Shown here: piece after piece, positions 1 to 6,034 of the stretch
Layout: every line of letters begins with the position of its first letter
Numbering within the stretch: the stretch's first letter is position 1
Source: Clostridiaceae bacterium
Lineage (GTDB): Bacteria > Bacillota > Clostridia > UMGS1883 > JAAYMJ01
Direction of reading: 5' to 3'
Length of the DNA stretch: 6,523 nucleotides
Assembly: GCA_012521455.1 (NCBI GenBank)
Contig: JAAYMJ010000120.1
Location: 1-6,523, forward strand
The notes under the pieces: generated by a model
What the model saw: only the letters and a program-made list of their open reading frames with translations
What the model was told of the DNA's origin: nothing
Databases searched by the model: none
Translations under genes and position numbers: made by a program

Positions 1-1175
1 CTTTTTTTGATATTTTTTAAAATCTTGCTGATGTGGGCATTGAGCCTTACCACATAGCCGTTTTCCCTTAAGATATTTATATTTTTGGGGTTTTTAACCG
101 CCCCTCCCCCCAGCGCGATTACCGCGCCTTTTTTATCTTTTAAGCTTTCAATGGTTTTGGCTTCAATTTCCCTAAAACCTGCTTCCCCGGCTTCCTCAAA
201 AATCTGGGGTATGGTTTTTTGGGTGTTTTTTTCAATCAGCGTATCCACATCAATGTATTCCGCCGCCACCCTTTTGGCGATTTCATTCCCCACAACGCTT
301 TTCCCCGTGCCCATAAATCCTGTCAAAACCAAACTCTTGTCCACAAGCAGGCGCTTGAATATTTTTTCAACCGTTTCGTCAGAAACCTTTGTGTCCGCAA
401 AAATTTCAAAGGCAAGCACCGCCTGGTATATCAACATCCCAATCCCGGACACGGTTTTAAATCCCGCCTCCCTTGTCCGTCTTAAAAGCAGGGTCTCCCT
501 CGGGTTATACACAATGTCCGCCACAGTTGCCCCTTTATTTAAAAAGGAAAAATCCTCAATGGGGCAATCGTCCACATTCGGGTACATCCCAACAGGGGTG
601 GTGTTAATTAGTATATCAATATCCCCGCTAACTTCTTCAAAGCTTGCAACGTTTGGAACCTTGCTGTTTACGATATTTACAAGTTCTGCTGCCTTTTCTT
701 TTGTCCTGTTATTAATATAAATTTTCTTAACGCCATTCCATGCCAAGGCCACGGCAATTCCTTTCGCGGAACCCCCCGCGCCTAAAATCATGACTTTTTT
801 GCCCTGCAGAATAACGCCTTCCCGTTCTAAGCTCTTTACAAAGCCAAGCCCGTCGGTGTTATAGCCATATAGCACGCCGCCACGGTTTCTTACGGTGTTT
901 ACGGCGTTAACGCTCAAAGCGTAGGCGTCAACTTCGTCCAGATATTTTATAATTTCGCTTTTGTGGGGTATTGTCACGTTAAACCCCACAAAATTCAAGG
1001 TTTTAAAAGCCCCAACCGCCTCTTTTAATTTATCTTTTTCCACATTAAAGGGCGTGTAGATAAAGTCCAGCGACAAATCGTCGATTATGGTGTTATGTAT
1101 CTGCGGAGATAATGTATGGGAAATTGGCGACCCTATAACTGCAAGGTGTTTTGTGCTGCCGGTAATATCTAACAT
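1..1175 (-). CDS. aroE-aroK: Bifunctional shikimate dehydrogenase-shikimate kinase fusion (AroE-AroK), 3' end cut by window edge
   Basis: Hand translation from the ATG at 1175-1173 gives 391 codons with no stop up to the left edge. Residues 1-275 are shikimate dehydrogenase (3-dehydroshikimate + NADPH to shikimate). Visible motifs are the substrate loop GSPISHTLSP (15-24), NVTIPHK with catalytic Lys72, NAVNT (90-94), NTDG with Asp108, the dinucleotide loop GAGGSA (132-137) and N156-R157-T158, which in this family favours NADPH. Thr21 replaces the usual first substrate-loop serine, so the hydroxyl is kept. With almost no linker, residues 280-391 are shikimate kinase (shikimate + ATP to shikimate 3-phosphate): Walker A GFMGTGKS (286-293), the D309-V-D311 shikimate site, GEAGFR with Arg335, and GGG (356-358). 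The lid and last arginines fall outside the window. The start abuts the yqeG stop (TAGATG) and its GGGGGAG ribosome site lies inside yqeG, so translation is probably coupled. Both enzymes are cytoplasmic. The two family calls are firm and the frame is unbroken. Confidence 0.93.
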   Translation of the reverse strand, partial: MLDITGSTKHLAVIGSPISHTLSPQIHNTIIDDLSLDFIYTPFNVEKDKLKEAVGAFKTLNFVGFNVTIPHKSEIIKYLDEVDAYALSVNAVNTVRNRGGVLYGYNTDGLGFVKSLEREGVILQGKKVMILGAGGSAKGIAVALAWNGVKKIYINNRTKEKAAELVNIVNSKVPNVASFEEVSGDIDILINTTPVGMYPNVDDCPIEDFSFLNKGATVADIVYNPRETLLLRRTREAGFKTVSGIGMLIYQAVLAFEIFADTKVSDETVEKIFKRLLVDKSLVLTGFMGTGKSVVGNEIAKRVAAEYIDVDTLIEKNTQKTIPQIFEEAGEAGFREIEAKTIESLKDKKGAVIALGGGAVKNPKNINILRENGYVVRLNAHISKILKNIKK

Positions 1176-1676
1176 CTATACTCCCCCATTTTGAATTTTT
1201 GTAATGATTTTTTTCTCAAACCGCCTCTTTAACAGGATAAACAATCCTTCCTTCCCCTCTTTTACGGGTTTTACCAAAATTGTGTATAAGTTTAGCAAAT
1301 TCCCCCCTAAAATATCGCTAAAAATCTGGTCACCAACCACGGCTGTTGACCCGAAGTCCGTCCCCATTATCTCCATCGCCCTTTTGTACGCCTTTTTAAA
1401 AGGTTTTTTAGCGCCAAAAATATACGGGACATTCAAACCTTTGCAAAATTCCTCCACCCTTTTTTTGCTGTTGTTTGAAACAATGCACGCCTTCATTTGA
1501 TAACCTTCAATTTTATTAAACAAATCAATTAAATTTTCATTCGGATTAGGGAAATTATGGGGAACCAATGTGTTATCTATATCAAAGATTATTCCGCGGA
1601 TACCCAGATTTTTTAGATACAAATAATCAATTGAAAAAATGCTTTCCTTATACATTTTAGGATACAAAACCTTCAT
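1176..1676 (-). CDS. yqeG: YqeG-family HAD-superfamily (IIIA) phosphatase
   Basis: This 166-residue protein has the usual length for YqeG and all four HAD motifs. Motif I is DIDNTL, with the nucleophile Asp32 and the acid/base Asp34. Motif II is SNN (67-69). The motif III lysine lies in AKKP (89-92). Motif IV is GDQIFSD (115-121), with metal-binding Asp116 and Asp121. There is no signal peptide, so it should act in the cytoplasm. The fold is expected to hydrolyse a phosphomonoester, but the physiological substrate of YqeG is not established. The ATG at 1676 is preceded by an AAAGGTG ribosome site about 8 nt upstream and by a good promoter. It sits directly in front of aroE. In Bacillus subtilis yqeG and aroE are also neighbours, with the GTPase gene yqeH between them; yqeH is absent here. 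The final codons (N-G-G-V-stop) also form the ribosome binding site for aroE-aroK. Confidence 0.92.
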   Translation of the reverse strand: MKVLYPKMYKESIFSIDYLYLKNLGIRGIIFDIDNTLVPHNFPNPNENLIDLFNKIEGYQMKACIVSNNSKKRVEEFCKGLNVPYIFGAKKPFKKAYKRAMEIMGTDFGSTAVVGDQIFSDILGGNLLNLYTILVKPVKEGKEGLFILLKRRFEKKIITKIQNGGV

Positions 1677-1705
1677 CCGACCACACCTTTATCGTTTTCA
1701 AGTGT

Positions 1706-1734
1706 ATTTTAGCATATCTTATAAACGGAGTCAA
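1706..1734 (-). promoter_or_regulatory. Sigma-A promoter for yqeG-aroEK
   Basis: On the minus strand, TTGACT (plus 1729-1734) and TAAAAT (plus 1706-1711) are separated by exactly 17 bp. Each hexamer differs from consensus at one position. Transcription should start near 1699, giving a leader of about 22 nt that carries the yqeG ribosome site. No hairpin or riboswitch fits in so short a leader. Confidence 0.75.
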
Positions 1735-1791
1735 AGAAAACAATAAATTTTAAAATTTTAATTGGCAATTATTTTTATTTTCCCCAAATAA

Positions 1792-1800
1792 TGATATAAT
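1792..1800 (+). promoter_or_regulatory. Extended -10 promoter for the small Cys4 gene
   Basis: TGATATAAT is a perfect extended -10 element (TGN followed by TATAAT at 1795-1800). The -35 position 17 bp upstream (TTTTTA, 1772-1777) is poor, as is common when the TG extension is present. A second TATAAT occurs at 1804-1809, so the exact start is uncertain. The expected start is near 1807, leaving a leader of about 25 nt. This AT-rich spacer (1677-1832) lies between divergently transcribed genes and also carries the yqeG promoter. Confidence 0.5.
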
Positions 1801-1818
1801 TATTATAATTTCATTTGC

Positions 1819-1825
1819 AAGGAGG
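1819..1825 (+). promoter_or_regulatory. Ribosome binding site deciding the start of the small Cys4 gene
   Basis: AAGGAGG lies 7 nt before the ATG at 1833. An in-frame TTG at 1815 would place this Shine-Dalgarno sequence inside the coding region, so the ATG at 1833 is the better start. Confidence 0.85.
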
Positions 1826-1832
1826 CGTTCCC

Positions 1833-2036
1833 ATGAATGATGAATACAAAGCTTGCAAATACTGCGCCCATTCAAAAGCCATAAAGTATAATACCGATTT
1901 TTTGTGTAAATATAAAGGCGTGGTGGGGGCAAATTTCATCTGCAAAAAATATAAGTTTAACCCCCTTGCGGTTGAAGGCAGAAGAAGAAAACTGGATTTT
2001 TCAAAGTTTACCGCAGAAGATTTTTCAATTGATTAA
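1833..2036 (+). CDS. Small four-cysteine protein of unknown function (67 aa)
   Basis: This short cytoplasmic protein has four cysteines in a C-x2-C-x13-C-x11-C arrangement (Cys8, Cys11, Cys25, Cys37), suggesting a small zinc or iron-sulfur site. The last cysteine is followed by KKYKFNPL (38-45), an Arg/Lys cluster (50-53) and an acidic-aromatic end, FTAEDFSID (59-67). My recollection is that short proteins with this overall plan, ending in a 'Y-x-F-x-P-L ... E-D-F-S' tail, are widespread and uncharacterised in Clostridia; I cannot check this here. There is no signal peptide or membrane segment. It has a strong ribosome site and its own candidate promoter. No terminator is visible between it and the cysK promoter, so read-through into the cysteine operon is possible, but nothing shows a shared function. 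The gene is very likely real because of the ribosome site and cysteine pattern. No function is assigned. Confidence 0.8.
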   Translation: MNDEYKACKYCAHSKAIKYNTDFLCKYKGVVGANFICKKYKFNPLAVEGRRRKLDFSKFTAEDFSID

Positions 2037-2054
2037 AATATTTCTAAAAAAGGG

Positions 2055-2083
2055 TTGACATTTATAAAAAAAAGGAATATAAT
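2055..2083 (+). promoter_or_regulatory. Perfect-consensus sigma-A promoter of the cysK-metI-patB operon
   Basis: TTGACA (2055-2060) and TATAAT (2078-2083) are separated by exactly 17 bp, a full match to consensus. Transcription should start near 2090, leaving about 43 nt before the cysK ATG. That is too short for an S-box, T-box or other known sulfur riboswitch. Any control at this site is more likely to come from a repressor binding DNA. Confidence 0.85.
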
Positions 2084-2096
2084 ACTAACATACTAA
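2082..2096 (+). repeat. ATACTAA direct repeat over the cysK transcription start (candidate operator)
   Basis: The 7-mer ATACTAA occurs at 2082-2088 and again at 2090-2096, an 8-bp period. The first copy overlaps the end of the -10 box and the second covers the expected start site. A short palindrome, CATATATG, follows at 2098-2105. The position suits a repressor site, but the region is AT-rich and chance repetition is possible. I do not recognise it as a defined CymR or other regulator box. Confidence 0.4.
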
Positions 2097-2132
2097 TCAT
2101 ATATGTTTTATATAAATAGGAGGTTTTAAACC

Positions 2133-3065
2133 ATGGCAAAAGTTTATAAGAGCTTGACCGAACTAATTGGAAGGACACCGCTGCTTGAGCTTGCAAATTA
2201 CAACAGGCAAAACGGGCTAAAAGCTACCATTATAGGCAAATTGGAATACTATAACCCCGCTGGAAGCGTGAAAGACAGAATCGCAAAAGCAATGATTGAC
2301 GACGCGGAACAAAAGGGACTATTGACAAAGGACTCCGTAATTATTGAGCCTACAAGCGGAAATACAGGAATAGGCCTTGCTTCCGTCGCTGCGGCAAGAG
2401 GGTACAGGATTATACTAACAATGCCTGAAACCATGAGCATTGAAAGAAGGGCGCTACTTAAGGCATACGGCGCGGAACTTGTGCTAACAGAAGGGGCAAA
2501 GGGCATGAAGGGCGCCATTGAAAAGGCGCAGGAACTTGCAAAGGAAATCAAAAATTCCTTTATCCCCGCCCAATTTGACAATCCCGCAAACCCGAAAATC
2601 CACTATGAAACCACGGGCCCTGAAATTTGGGAAGACACCGACGGCAAAGTTGATATATTCGTGTCCGGAGTAGGCACCGGCGGTACCATATCGGGGGCAG
2701 GGCAGTATTTGAAGGAAAAAAACCCCGCGATTAAAATTGTGGCTGTGGAACCCTTTGACTCACCGGTACTATCCGAAGGCAAAGCCGGCCCCCACAGGAT
2801 TCAAGGGATAGGCGCGGGATTTGTGCCCAACACGTTAAACACAAAAATTTATGATGAAATTATAAAAGTTAAAAACGAAGAAGCATTTGAAACAGGAAGA
2901 AAACTTGCCCGGGCTGAAGGGCTACTTACCGGTATTTCATCGGGGGCAGCGCTATTTGCCGCAACAGTATTGGCAAAGAGGGAAGAAAACGCGGGCAAAA
3001 CCATCGTGGTTGTGCTTCCTGACACAGGTGAAAGATACCTTTCAACCCCCTTATTCTCCGAATAA
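2133..3065 (+). CDS. cysK: Cysteine synthase A (O-acetylserine sulfhydrylase)
   Basis: This 310-residue protein is full length for CysK. It is a cytoplasmic PLP enzyme that converts O-acetyl-L-serine and sulfide to L-cysteine and acetate. Fold-type II motifs appear in order: NPAGSVKDR with the PLP lysine Lys47; the substrate loop TSGNTG (74-79); the phosphate-binding loop GTGGT (181-185); GIGAGFVP (225-232), typical of O-acetylserine sulfhydrylases; and SSGAA (269-273), with Ser270 near the pyridine nitrogen. The C-terminus, from [10 protein letters not shown] (296-305) on, also matches the family. No heme or CBS domain is present, which argues against cystathionine beta-synthase. AGGAGGT lies 8 nt before the ATG. 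It is the first gene of an operon with a perfect promoter, and the next gene starts 16 nt after its stop. In Bacillus, CysK also acts as partner of the repressor CymR; whether that holds here cannot be seen. Confidence 0.96.
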   Translation: MAKVYKSLTELIGRTPLLELANYNRQNGLKATIIGKLEYYNPAGSVKDRIAKAMIDDAEQKGLLTKDSVIIEPTSGNTGIGLASVAAARGYRIILTMPETMSIERRALLKAYGAELVLTEGAKGMKGAIEKAQELAKEIKNSFIPAQFDNPANPKIHYETTGPEIWEDTDGKVDIFVSGVGTGGTISGAGQYLKEKNPAIKIVAVEPFDSPVLSEGKAGPHRIQGIGAGFVPNTLNTKIYDEIIKVKNEEAFETGRKLARAEGLLTGISSGAALFAATVLAKREENAGKTIVVVLPDTGERYLSTPLFSE

Positions 3066-3081
3066 GCCAGAGGGCATATAA

Positions 3082-4182
3082 ATGGGAAAGAAACTGAAAT
3101 TCAATTCATTGGTTGTCCATGGCGCAAGCGGATATGATGAAAGGACCGGCGCTGTAAGTATCCCCATATACCAAAGTGCCACCTTTCGTCATAGGGCGCT
3201 TTATGACTCAACGGGATACGACTACTCAAGGCTTCAAAACCCCACAAGGGAGGAACTGGAAAACACAATTGCGCGCATGGACTGCGCCAAATATGGTTTT
3301 GCGTTTTCTTCCGGCATGGCTGCGATTACCACTGCGGCAAAATTGTTTAAGTCAGGCGACCACATAATAATTTCCGACGATTTATACGGCGGGACTTACA
3401 GGCTCTTTGAGGAAATTTACAAAAACTATGGCATTCAAACAACTTATGTGGATATAACCAATTTGGACGAAATAAAAGGCGCAATCAGGGAAAACTCAAA
3501 GGCAATCCTTTATGAAACCCCCACAAACCCCATGCTTAAAGTGGCGGACATTTCAAAAATTTCTGAAATCGCAAGAGAAAATAACCTAATCTCCATTGTG
3601 GATAACACCTTATACACCCCATACCTTCAAAAACCCTTGACAATGGGGGCGGATATTTGCGTGTATTCCGCCACAAAGTTTTTGGCAGGCCACAACGATA
3701 CATTAGCAGGCTTAATTACAACAAATGACGATGAAATAGCACATAATTTAAAGCTGATACAAAAATCGGAAGGGGCGGTGCTTTCCCCCTTTGATTCATG
3801 GCTGGTTTTGCGGGGGATTAAAACATTGGCCATTAGAATGGAACGGGCCGAAAAAAACGCAAAAGCAATTTATAAGTTTTTAAAAAACCACAAAAACGTA
3901 ACGGACGTTTTTTACAGCGGGAAAGGCGCCATTTTGTCCTTCAGGGTAAAAAACGTGGAATTAGTACATAAAGTCTTAAAAGACGTAAAGCTAATATATT
4001 TTGCTGAAAGTTTAGGCGGCTGCGAAACTTTAATTACTTATCCCACCGTTCAAACCCACAACGCCATTCCAGAAGATTTAAGAAACAAAATCGGGGTAAA
4101 CGACCTGCTTTTAAGGCTAAGCGTGGGAATTGAAGACAAGGCGGATTTAATCTATGATTTGGACAGGGCTTTAACAACATAA
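3082..4182 (+). CDS. metI: MetI-type cystathionine gamma-synthase / O-acetylhomoserine thiolyase
   Basis: This 366-residue protein is a fold-type I PLP enzyme of the Cys/Met metabolism family. Visible motifs are YSRLQNPTR (48-56), in which Tyr48 and Arg50 contact the PLP phosphate of the neighbouring subunit; SSGMAA (76-81); Tyr102 stacking on PLP; Asp174 in VDNT; and SATK with the PLP lysine Lys199, followed by GHND. It is nearer Bacillus subtilis MetI than MetB or MetC: the TFRHR start (34-38), AVLSPFDSW, FAESLGG and the shortened SGKGAILSF segment all match MetI, from memory of that protein. MetI joins cysteine to an acylated homoserine to give cystathionine and can also use sulfide to give homocysteine directly. 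A cystathionine gamma- or beta-lyase activity cannot be excluded from sequence alone. AGAGGG lies 7 nt before the ATG. Its position between cysK and a beta-lyase gene supports a transsulfuration role. Confidence 0.88.
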   Translation: MGKKLKFNSLVVHGASGYDERTGAVSIPIYQSATFRHRALYDSTGYDYSRLQNPTREELENTIARMDCAKYGFAFSSGMAAITTAAKLFKSGDHIIISDDLYGGTYRLFEEIYKNYGIQTTYVDITNLDEIKGAIRENSKAILYETPTNPMLKVADISKISEIARENNLISIVDNTLYTPYLQKPLTMGADICVYSATKFLAGHNDTLAGLITTNDDEIAHNLKLIQKSEGAVLSPFDSWLVLRGIKTLAIRMERAEKNAKAIYKFLKNHKNVTDVFYSGKGAILSFRVKNVELVHKVLKDVKLIYFAESLGGCETLITYPTVQTHNAIPEDLRNKIGVNDLLLRLSVGIEDKADLIYDLDRALTT

Positions 4183-4188
4183 AGAGAG
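4183..4188 (+). promoter_or_regulatory. Ribosome binding site deciding the patB start
   Basis: AGAGAG is the only purine-rich site between metI and the third gene. It directly abuts an ATG at 4189, which would leave no spacing, but lies 9 nt before the ATG at 4198. The second ATG also yields the usual MalY/PatB beginning (M-K-Y-x-F-D), so 4198 is preferred. Confidence 0.6.
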
Positions 4189-4197
4189 ATGAAAACT

Positions 4198-5370
4198 ATG
4201 AAATACAATTTTGACGAAATTGTTGAAAGATTTAATACCAATTCCTTAAAATACGACTCAGCAAAAAGAAGAAATATGCCCGAAGGCTTAATCCCCATGT
4301 GGGTGGCGGATATGGATTTTAAGTCGCCCCCTGAAGTGATAGACGCCATTATAAAAAGGGCGGAACACGGGATTTACGGATACAGCGAGCCGGATGATGA
4401 CTATTTTGAAACAGTTTCTGGCTGGTTTTTAAAGCGGCACAATTTAATGGTAGATAAATCCAACACCCTCCTCATGCCCGGGGTTGTGTTTACCATAAAC
4501 CTCGCAATCCACGCCTTTACAAACAAAGGCGACGGGGTTTTAATCCAAAAGCCTGTGTACCACCCGTTTTTTCAAAGTATACAGGCAAATGAGAGAAAGG
4601 TTATAAATAATCCCCTCAAAAATGTTGGCGGAAGGTATGAAATTGATTTTTCTGATTTTGAAAGGAAAATCGCCGAAAACAACGTAAAACTCTTTATTCT
4701 CTGCTCCCCCCACAACCCCGTCGGAAGGGTTTGGAGTAAAGATGAGTTAAACAAAATGGGTGAAATTTGCAAAAAATACGGCGTCGTAGTGGTTTCAGAT
4801 GAAATCCACAACGAATTTGTCTTTGACGCACCCTTTACTTCCTTTTGGAACGCAGGGGCAGGCTTTGATGAATTTTCCATTATCTGCACCGCCACCAGCA
4901 AGGCTTTTAACCAGCCGGGGCTTATAAATGCGAATGTTTTTATAAACAATGAAGAAATAAAGCAAAAAATCTTAAAGGAACTTGACAAAACAGGCTACAG
5001 CATTTATTCCGCCTTTGGTATTGTGGCAACAAAAGCCGCGTATAAGTACGGCGGAGATTGGATAAATGAGTTAAACGCATACCTTAAAAACACCATTAAT
5101 TTTGTGGATTTCTATTTAAAAGAAAATATCCCAAAAATCAAGCTGACAAAAATTGAGGGGACATACCTTCTATGGCTTGATTTCAGGGAATTAAAAAAAA
5201 GCCAGAAGGAACTTGCCGATATAATTGTCAACAAAGCAAAACTTTGGCTTCACAACGGCCTCACCTTTGGCGAAGAAGGGGAGGGGTATTTCAGGATGAA
5301 CATCGCAACCCCCCTTTCAACTGTAAAAAAAGCCTTGGATAACTTAAAAGAGGCGTTTAGGGAATTATAA
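4198..5370 (+). CDS. patB: PatB/MalY-type cystathionine beta-lyase (C-S lyase)
   Basis: This 390-residue class I/II aminotransferase-fold PLP protein has the MalY/PatB signature. The N-terminus begins MKYNFDEI, then MWVADMDF. The core carries PVYHPFF; SPHNPVGRVW with the PLP-contacting Asn; SDEIHNEF with Asp201 pairing to the pyridine nitrogen; ATSKAFN with the PLP lysine Lys235; and FRMN near the C-terminus with the carboxylate-binding Arg366. Length and spacing are normal for the family. These enzymes cleave cystathionine to homocysteine, pyruvate and ammonia, and often release sulfide from cysteine. The name PatB is a family label, and aminotransferase activity is not expected to be the main role. 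It is the last gene of the cysK-metI-patB operon and its stop codon runs into a stem-loop terminator. Bacillus subtilis pairs metI with a different type of beta-lyase, MetC; here a PatB-type enzyme takes that place. Starting at the ATG at 4189 would add only three residues. Confidence 0.9.
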   Translation: MKYNFDEIVERFNTNSLKYDSAKRRNMPEGLIPMWVADMDFKSPPEVIDAIIKRAEHGIYGYSEPDDDYFETVSGWFLKRHNLMVDKSNTLLMPGVVFTINLAIHAFTNKGDGVLIQKPVYHPFFQSIQANERKVINNPLKNVGGRYEIDFSDFERKIAENNVKLFILCSPHNPVGRVWSKDELNKMGEICKKYGVVVVSDEIHNEFVFDAPFTSFWNAGAGFDEFSIICTATSKAFNQPGLINANVFINNEEIKQKILKELDKTGYSIYSAFGIVATKAAYKYGGDWINELNAYLKNTINFVDFYLKENIPKIKLTKIEGTYLLWLDFRELKKSQKELADIIVNKAKLWLHNGLTFGEEGEGYFRMNIATPLSTVKKALDNLKEAFREL

Positions 5371-5395
5371 AAAGGAAGGTAAAACCTTCCTTTTT
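5369..5395. terminator. Bidirectional intrinsic terminator between convergent genes
   Basis: A perfect 11-bp stem (AAAAAGGAAGG at 5369-5379 with CCTTCCTTTTT at 5385-5395) encloses a 5-nt loop. It starts within the patB stop codon. The arms end in A and T runs, so a U tract follows the G-C core on either strand. It can therefore end the cysK operon from the left and the membrane-protein gene from the right. Confidence 0.85.
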
Positions 5396-5403
5396 CTTTA
5401 TAT

Positions 5404-5910
5404 TTACCAAACACCCCTGCAAATCAATCTTTCCAAAACCGCAACAACAAACGTGGTAATTATGTTTAAAAAGATTACCGCGAAAATTAACCTCTTTTTA
5501 TTTTTGCTTTTATTTTTAAGCAATAAATATGCAAGTGGGACTTCAATAAATAATGTCAAAAACAAATACATTGACCTTATTATGTAATTTGGTCCGTTGT
5601 TAAACACCCTTTCCCATGTATGTAACAGCCCCCCATAAAAGCTGTATAGTTTTATGGTCCTGTAAACATAAGGCGCTACAAATGAAAATATATTTGCTGC
5701 CAAAACAACAAAAAATGTGTTTAATTTTTCACTCACTTTCCCGAATTTTAAAATTCCTAACCACTCGGTTAACAGTGTAAGTATTACCGCAAAAGGCAAT
5801 ACTTTCATGGGGCTTACCGTTACCCAGTGCCATGAGGAATTTGCCAAAACGCTTACGGGATACAACGAGAAAATGACAGTTAATAAAAAAACGTGCCTGC
5901 TTTTTTTCAT
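5404..5910 (-). CDS. Polytopic membrane protein of unknown function (168 aa)
   Basis: I do not assign a function. The N-terminus (MKKSRH, then a hydrophobic run to V-L-A at 21-23 followed by NSSW) looks like a cleavable signal peptide or first membrane segment. Four hydrophobic spans follow, at about 36-54, 64-83, 110-131 and 140-158. A loop between the second and third spans (84-109) has many aromatics. A basic stretch of Lys/Arg (132-140) precedes the last span and would face the cytoplasm. A glutamate sits in or at the end of three spans (Glu49, Glu123, Glu160). There is no nucleotide-binding or catalytic motif. The A-N-S-S-W segment after the signal is reminiscent of other uncharacterised clostridial membrane proteins, from memory only. 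The ATG at 5910 has an AAAAGGAGA ribosome site about 7 nt upstream. The gene is convergent with the cysteine operon and shares its terminator. Confidence 0.82.
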   Translation of the reverse strand: MKKSRHVFLLTVIFSLYPVSVLANSSWHWVTVSPMKVLPFAVILTLLTEWLGILKFGKVSEKLNTFFVVLAANIFSFVAPYVYRTIKLYSFYGGLLHTWERVFNNGPNYIIRSMYLFLTLFIEVPLAYLLLKNKSKNKKRLIFAVIFLNIITTFVVAVLERLICRGVW

Positions 5911-5970
5911 ACATAGTTCTCCTTTTTGCTTACCACCCTGCGGCGAAGCAATTTTTTTACTATTAAAATT

Positions 5971-5979
5971 ATTTTACCA
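5971..5979 (-). promoter_or_regulatory. Candidate extended -10 promoter of the membrane-protein gene
   Basis: On the minus strand TGGTAAAAT fits an extended -10 element, with a leader of about 54 nt before the ATG at 5910. No clear -35 hexamer is present. A separate promoter is expected because a strong terminator lies upstream of this gene at 5993-6029. Confidence 0.35.
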
Positions 5980-5992
5980 AACTAATATTACA

Positions 5993-6029
5993 AAAAAATA
6001 ACAAAAAAGGGATGGCAAACCCCATCCCT
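5993..6029 (-). terminator. Intrinsic terminator after the TPM-domain gene
   Basis: On the minus strand an 8-bp perfect stem (AGGGATGG with CCATCCCT, plus 6008-6029) with a 6-nt loop is followed at once by a T-rich tract continuing to about 5993. It begins 5 nt after the TAA of the TPM-domain gene. Confidence 0.9.
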
Positions 6030-6034
6030 GAATT

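Noticed and set aside
85..720. Long open frame of 211 codons on the plus strand
   Set aside because: It lies antisense to the AroE-AroK frame, which has complete catalytic motifs. Its own translation is low-complexity Ser/Pro/Phe with no family features and no ribosome site.
1760..1770. Short inverted repeat AATTG-G-CAATT between the divergent promoters
   Set aside because: The arms are only 5 bp in very AT-rich DNA, so chance is likely. It overlaps neither the yqeG nor the small-gene core promoter elements.
1750..1932. Minus-strand 60-codon frame overlapping the small Cys4 gene
   Set aside because: It has no ribosome site and no family features, and it covers promoter elements. The plus-strand gene with AAGGAGG is far better supported.
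2037..2132. Possible S-box, T-box or other riboswitch before cysK
   Set aside because: The transcribed leader after the consensus promoter is about 43 nt and has no stable stem-loop, too short for any of these elements.
3880..3960. Apparent internal deletion in the second PLP enzyme, where cystathionine synthases usually carry an extra loop before the G-x-L-S-F motif
   Set aside because: Bacillus MetI, as I recall it, has the same short segment, so this marks the subfamily rather than a defect.
5729..5914. 61-codon minus-strand frame starting at the ATG at 5914, just before the membrane-protein start
   Set aside because: It is an overlapping frame within the membrane-protein gene. The ribosome site spacing is better for the ATG at 5910, and only that frame gives a signal peptide and membrane spans.
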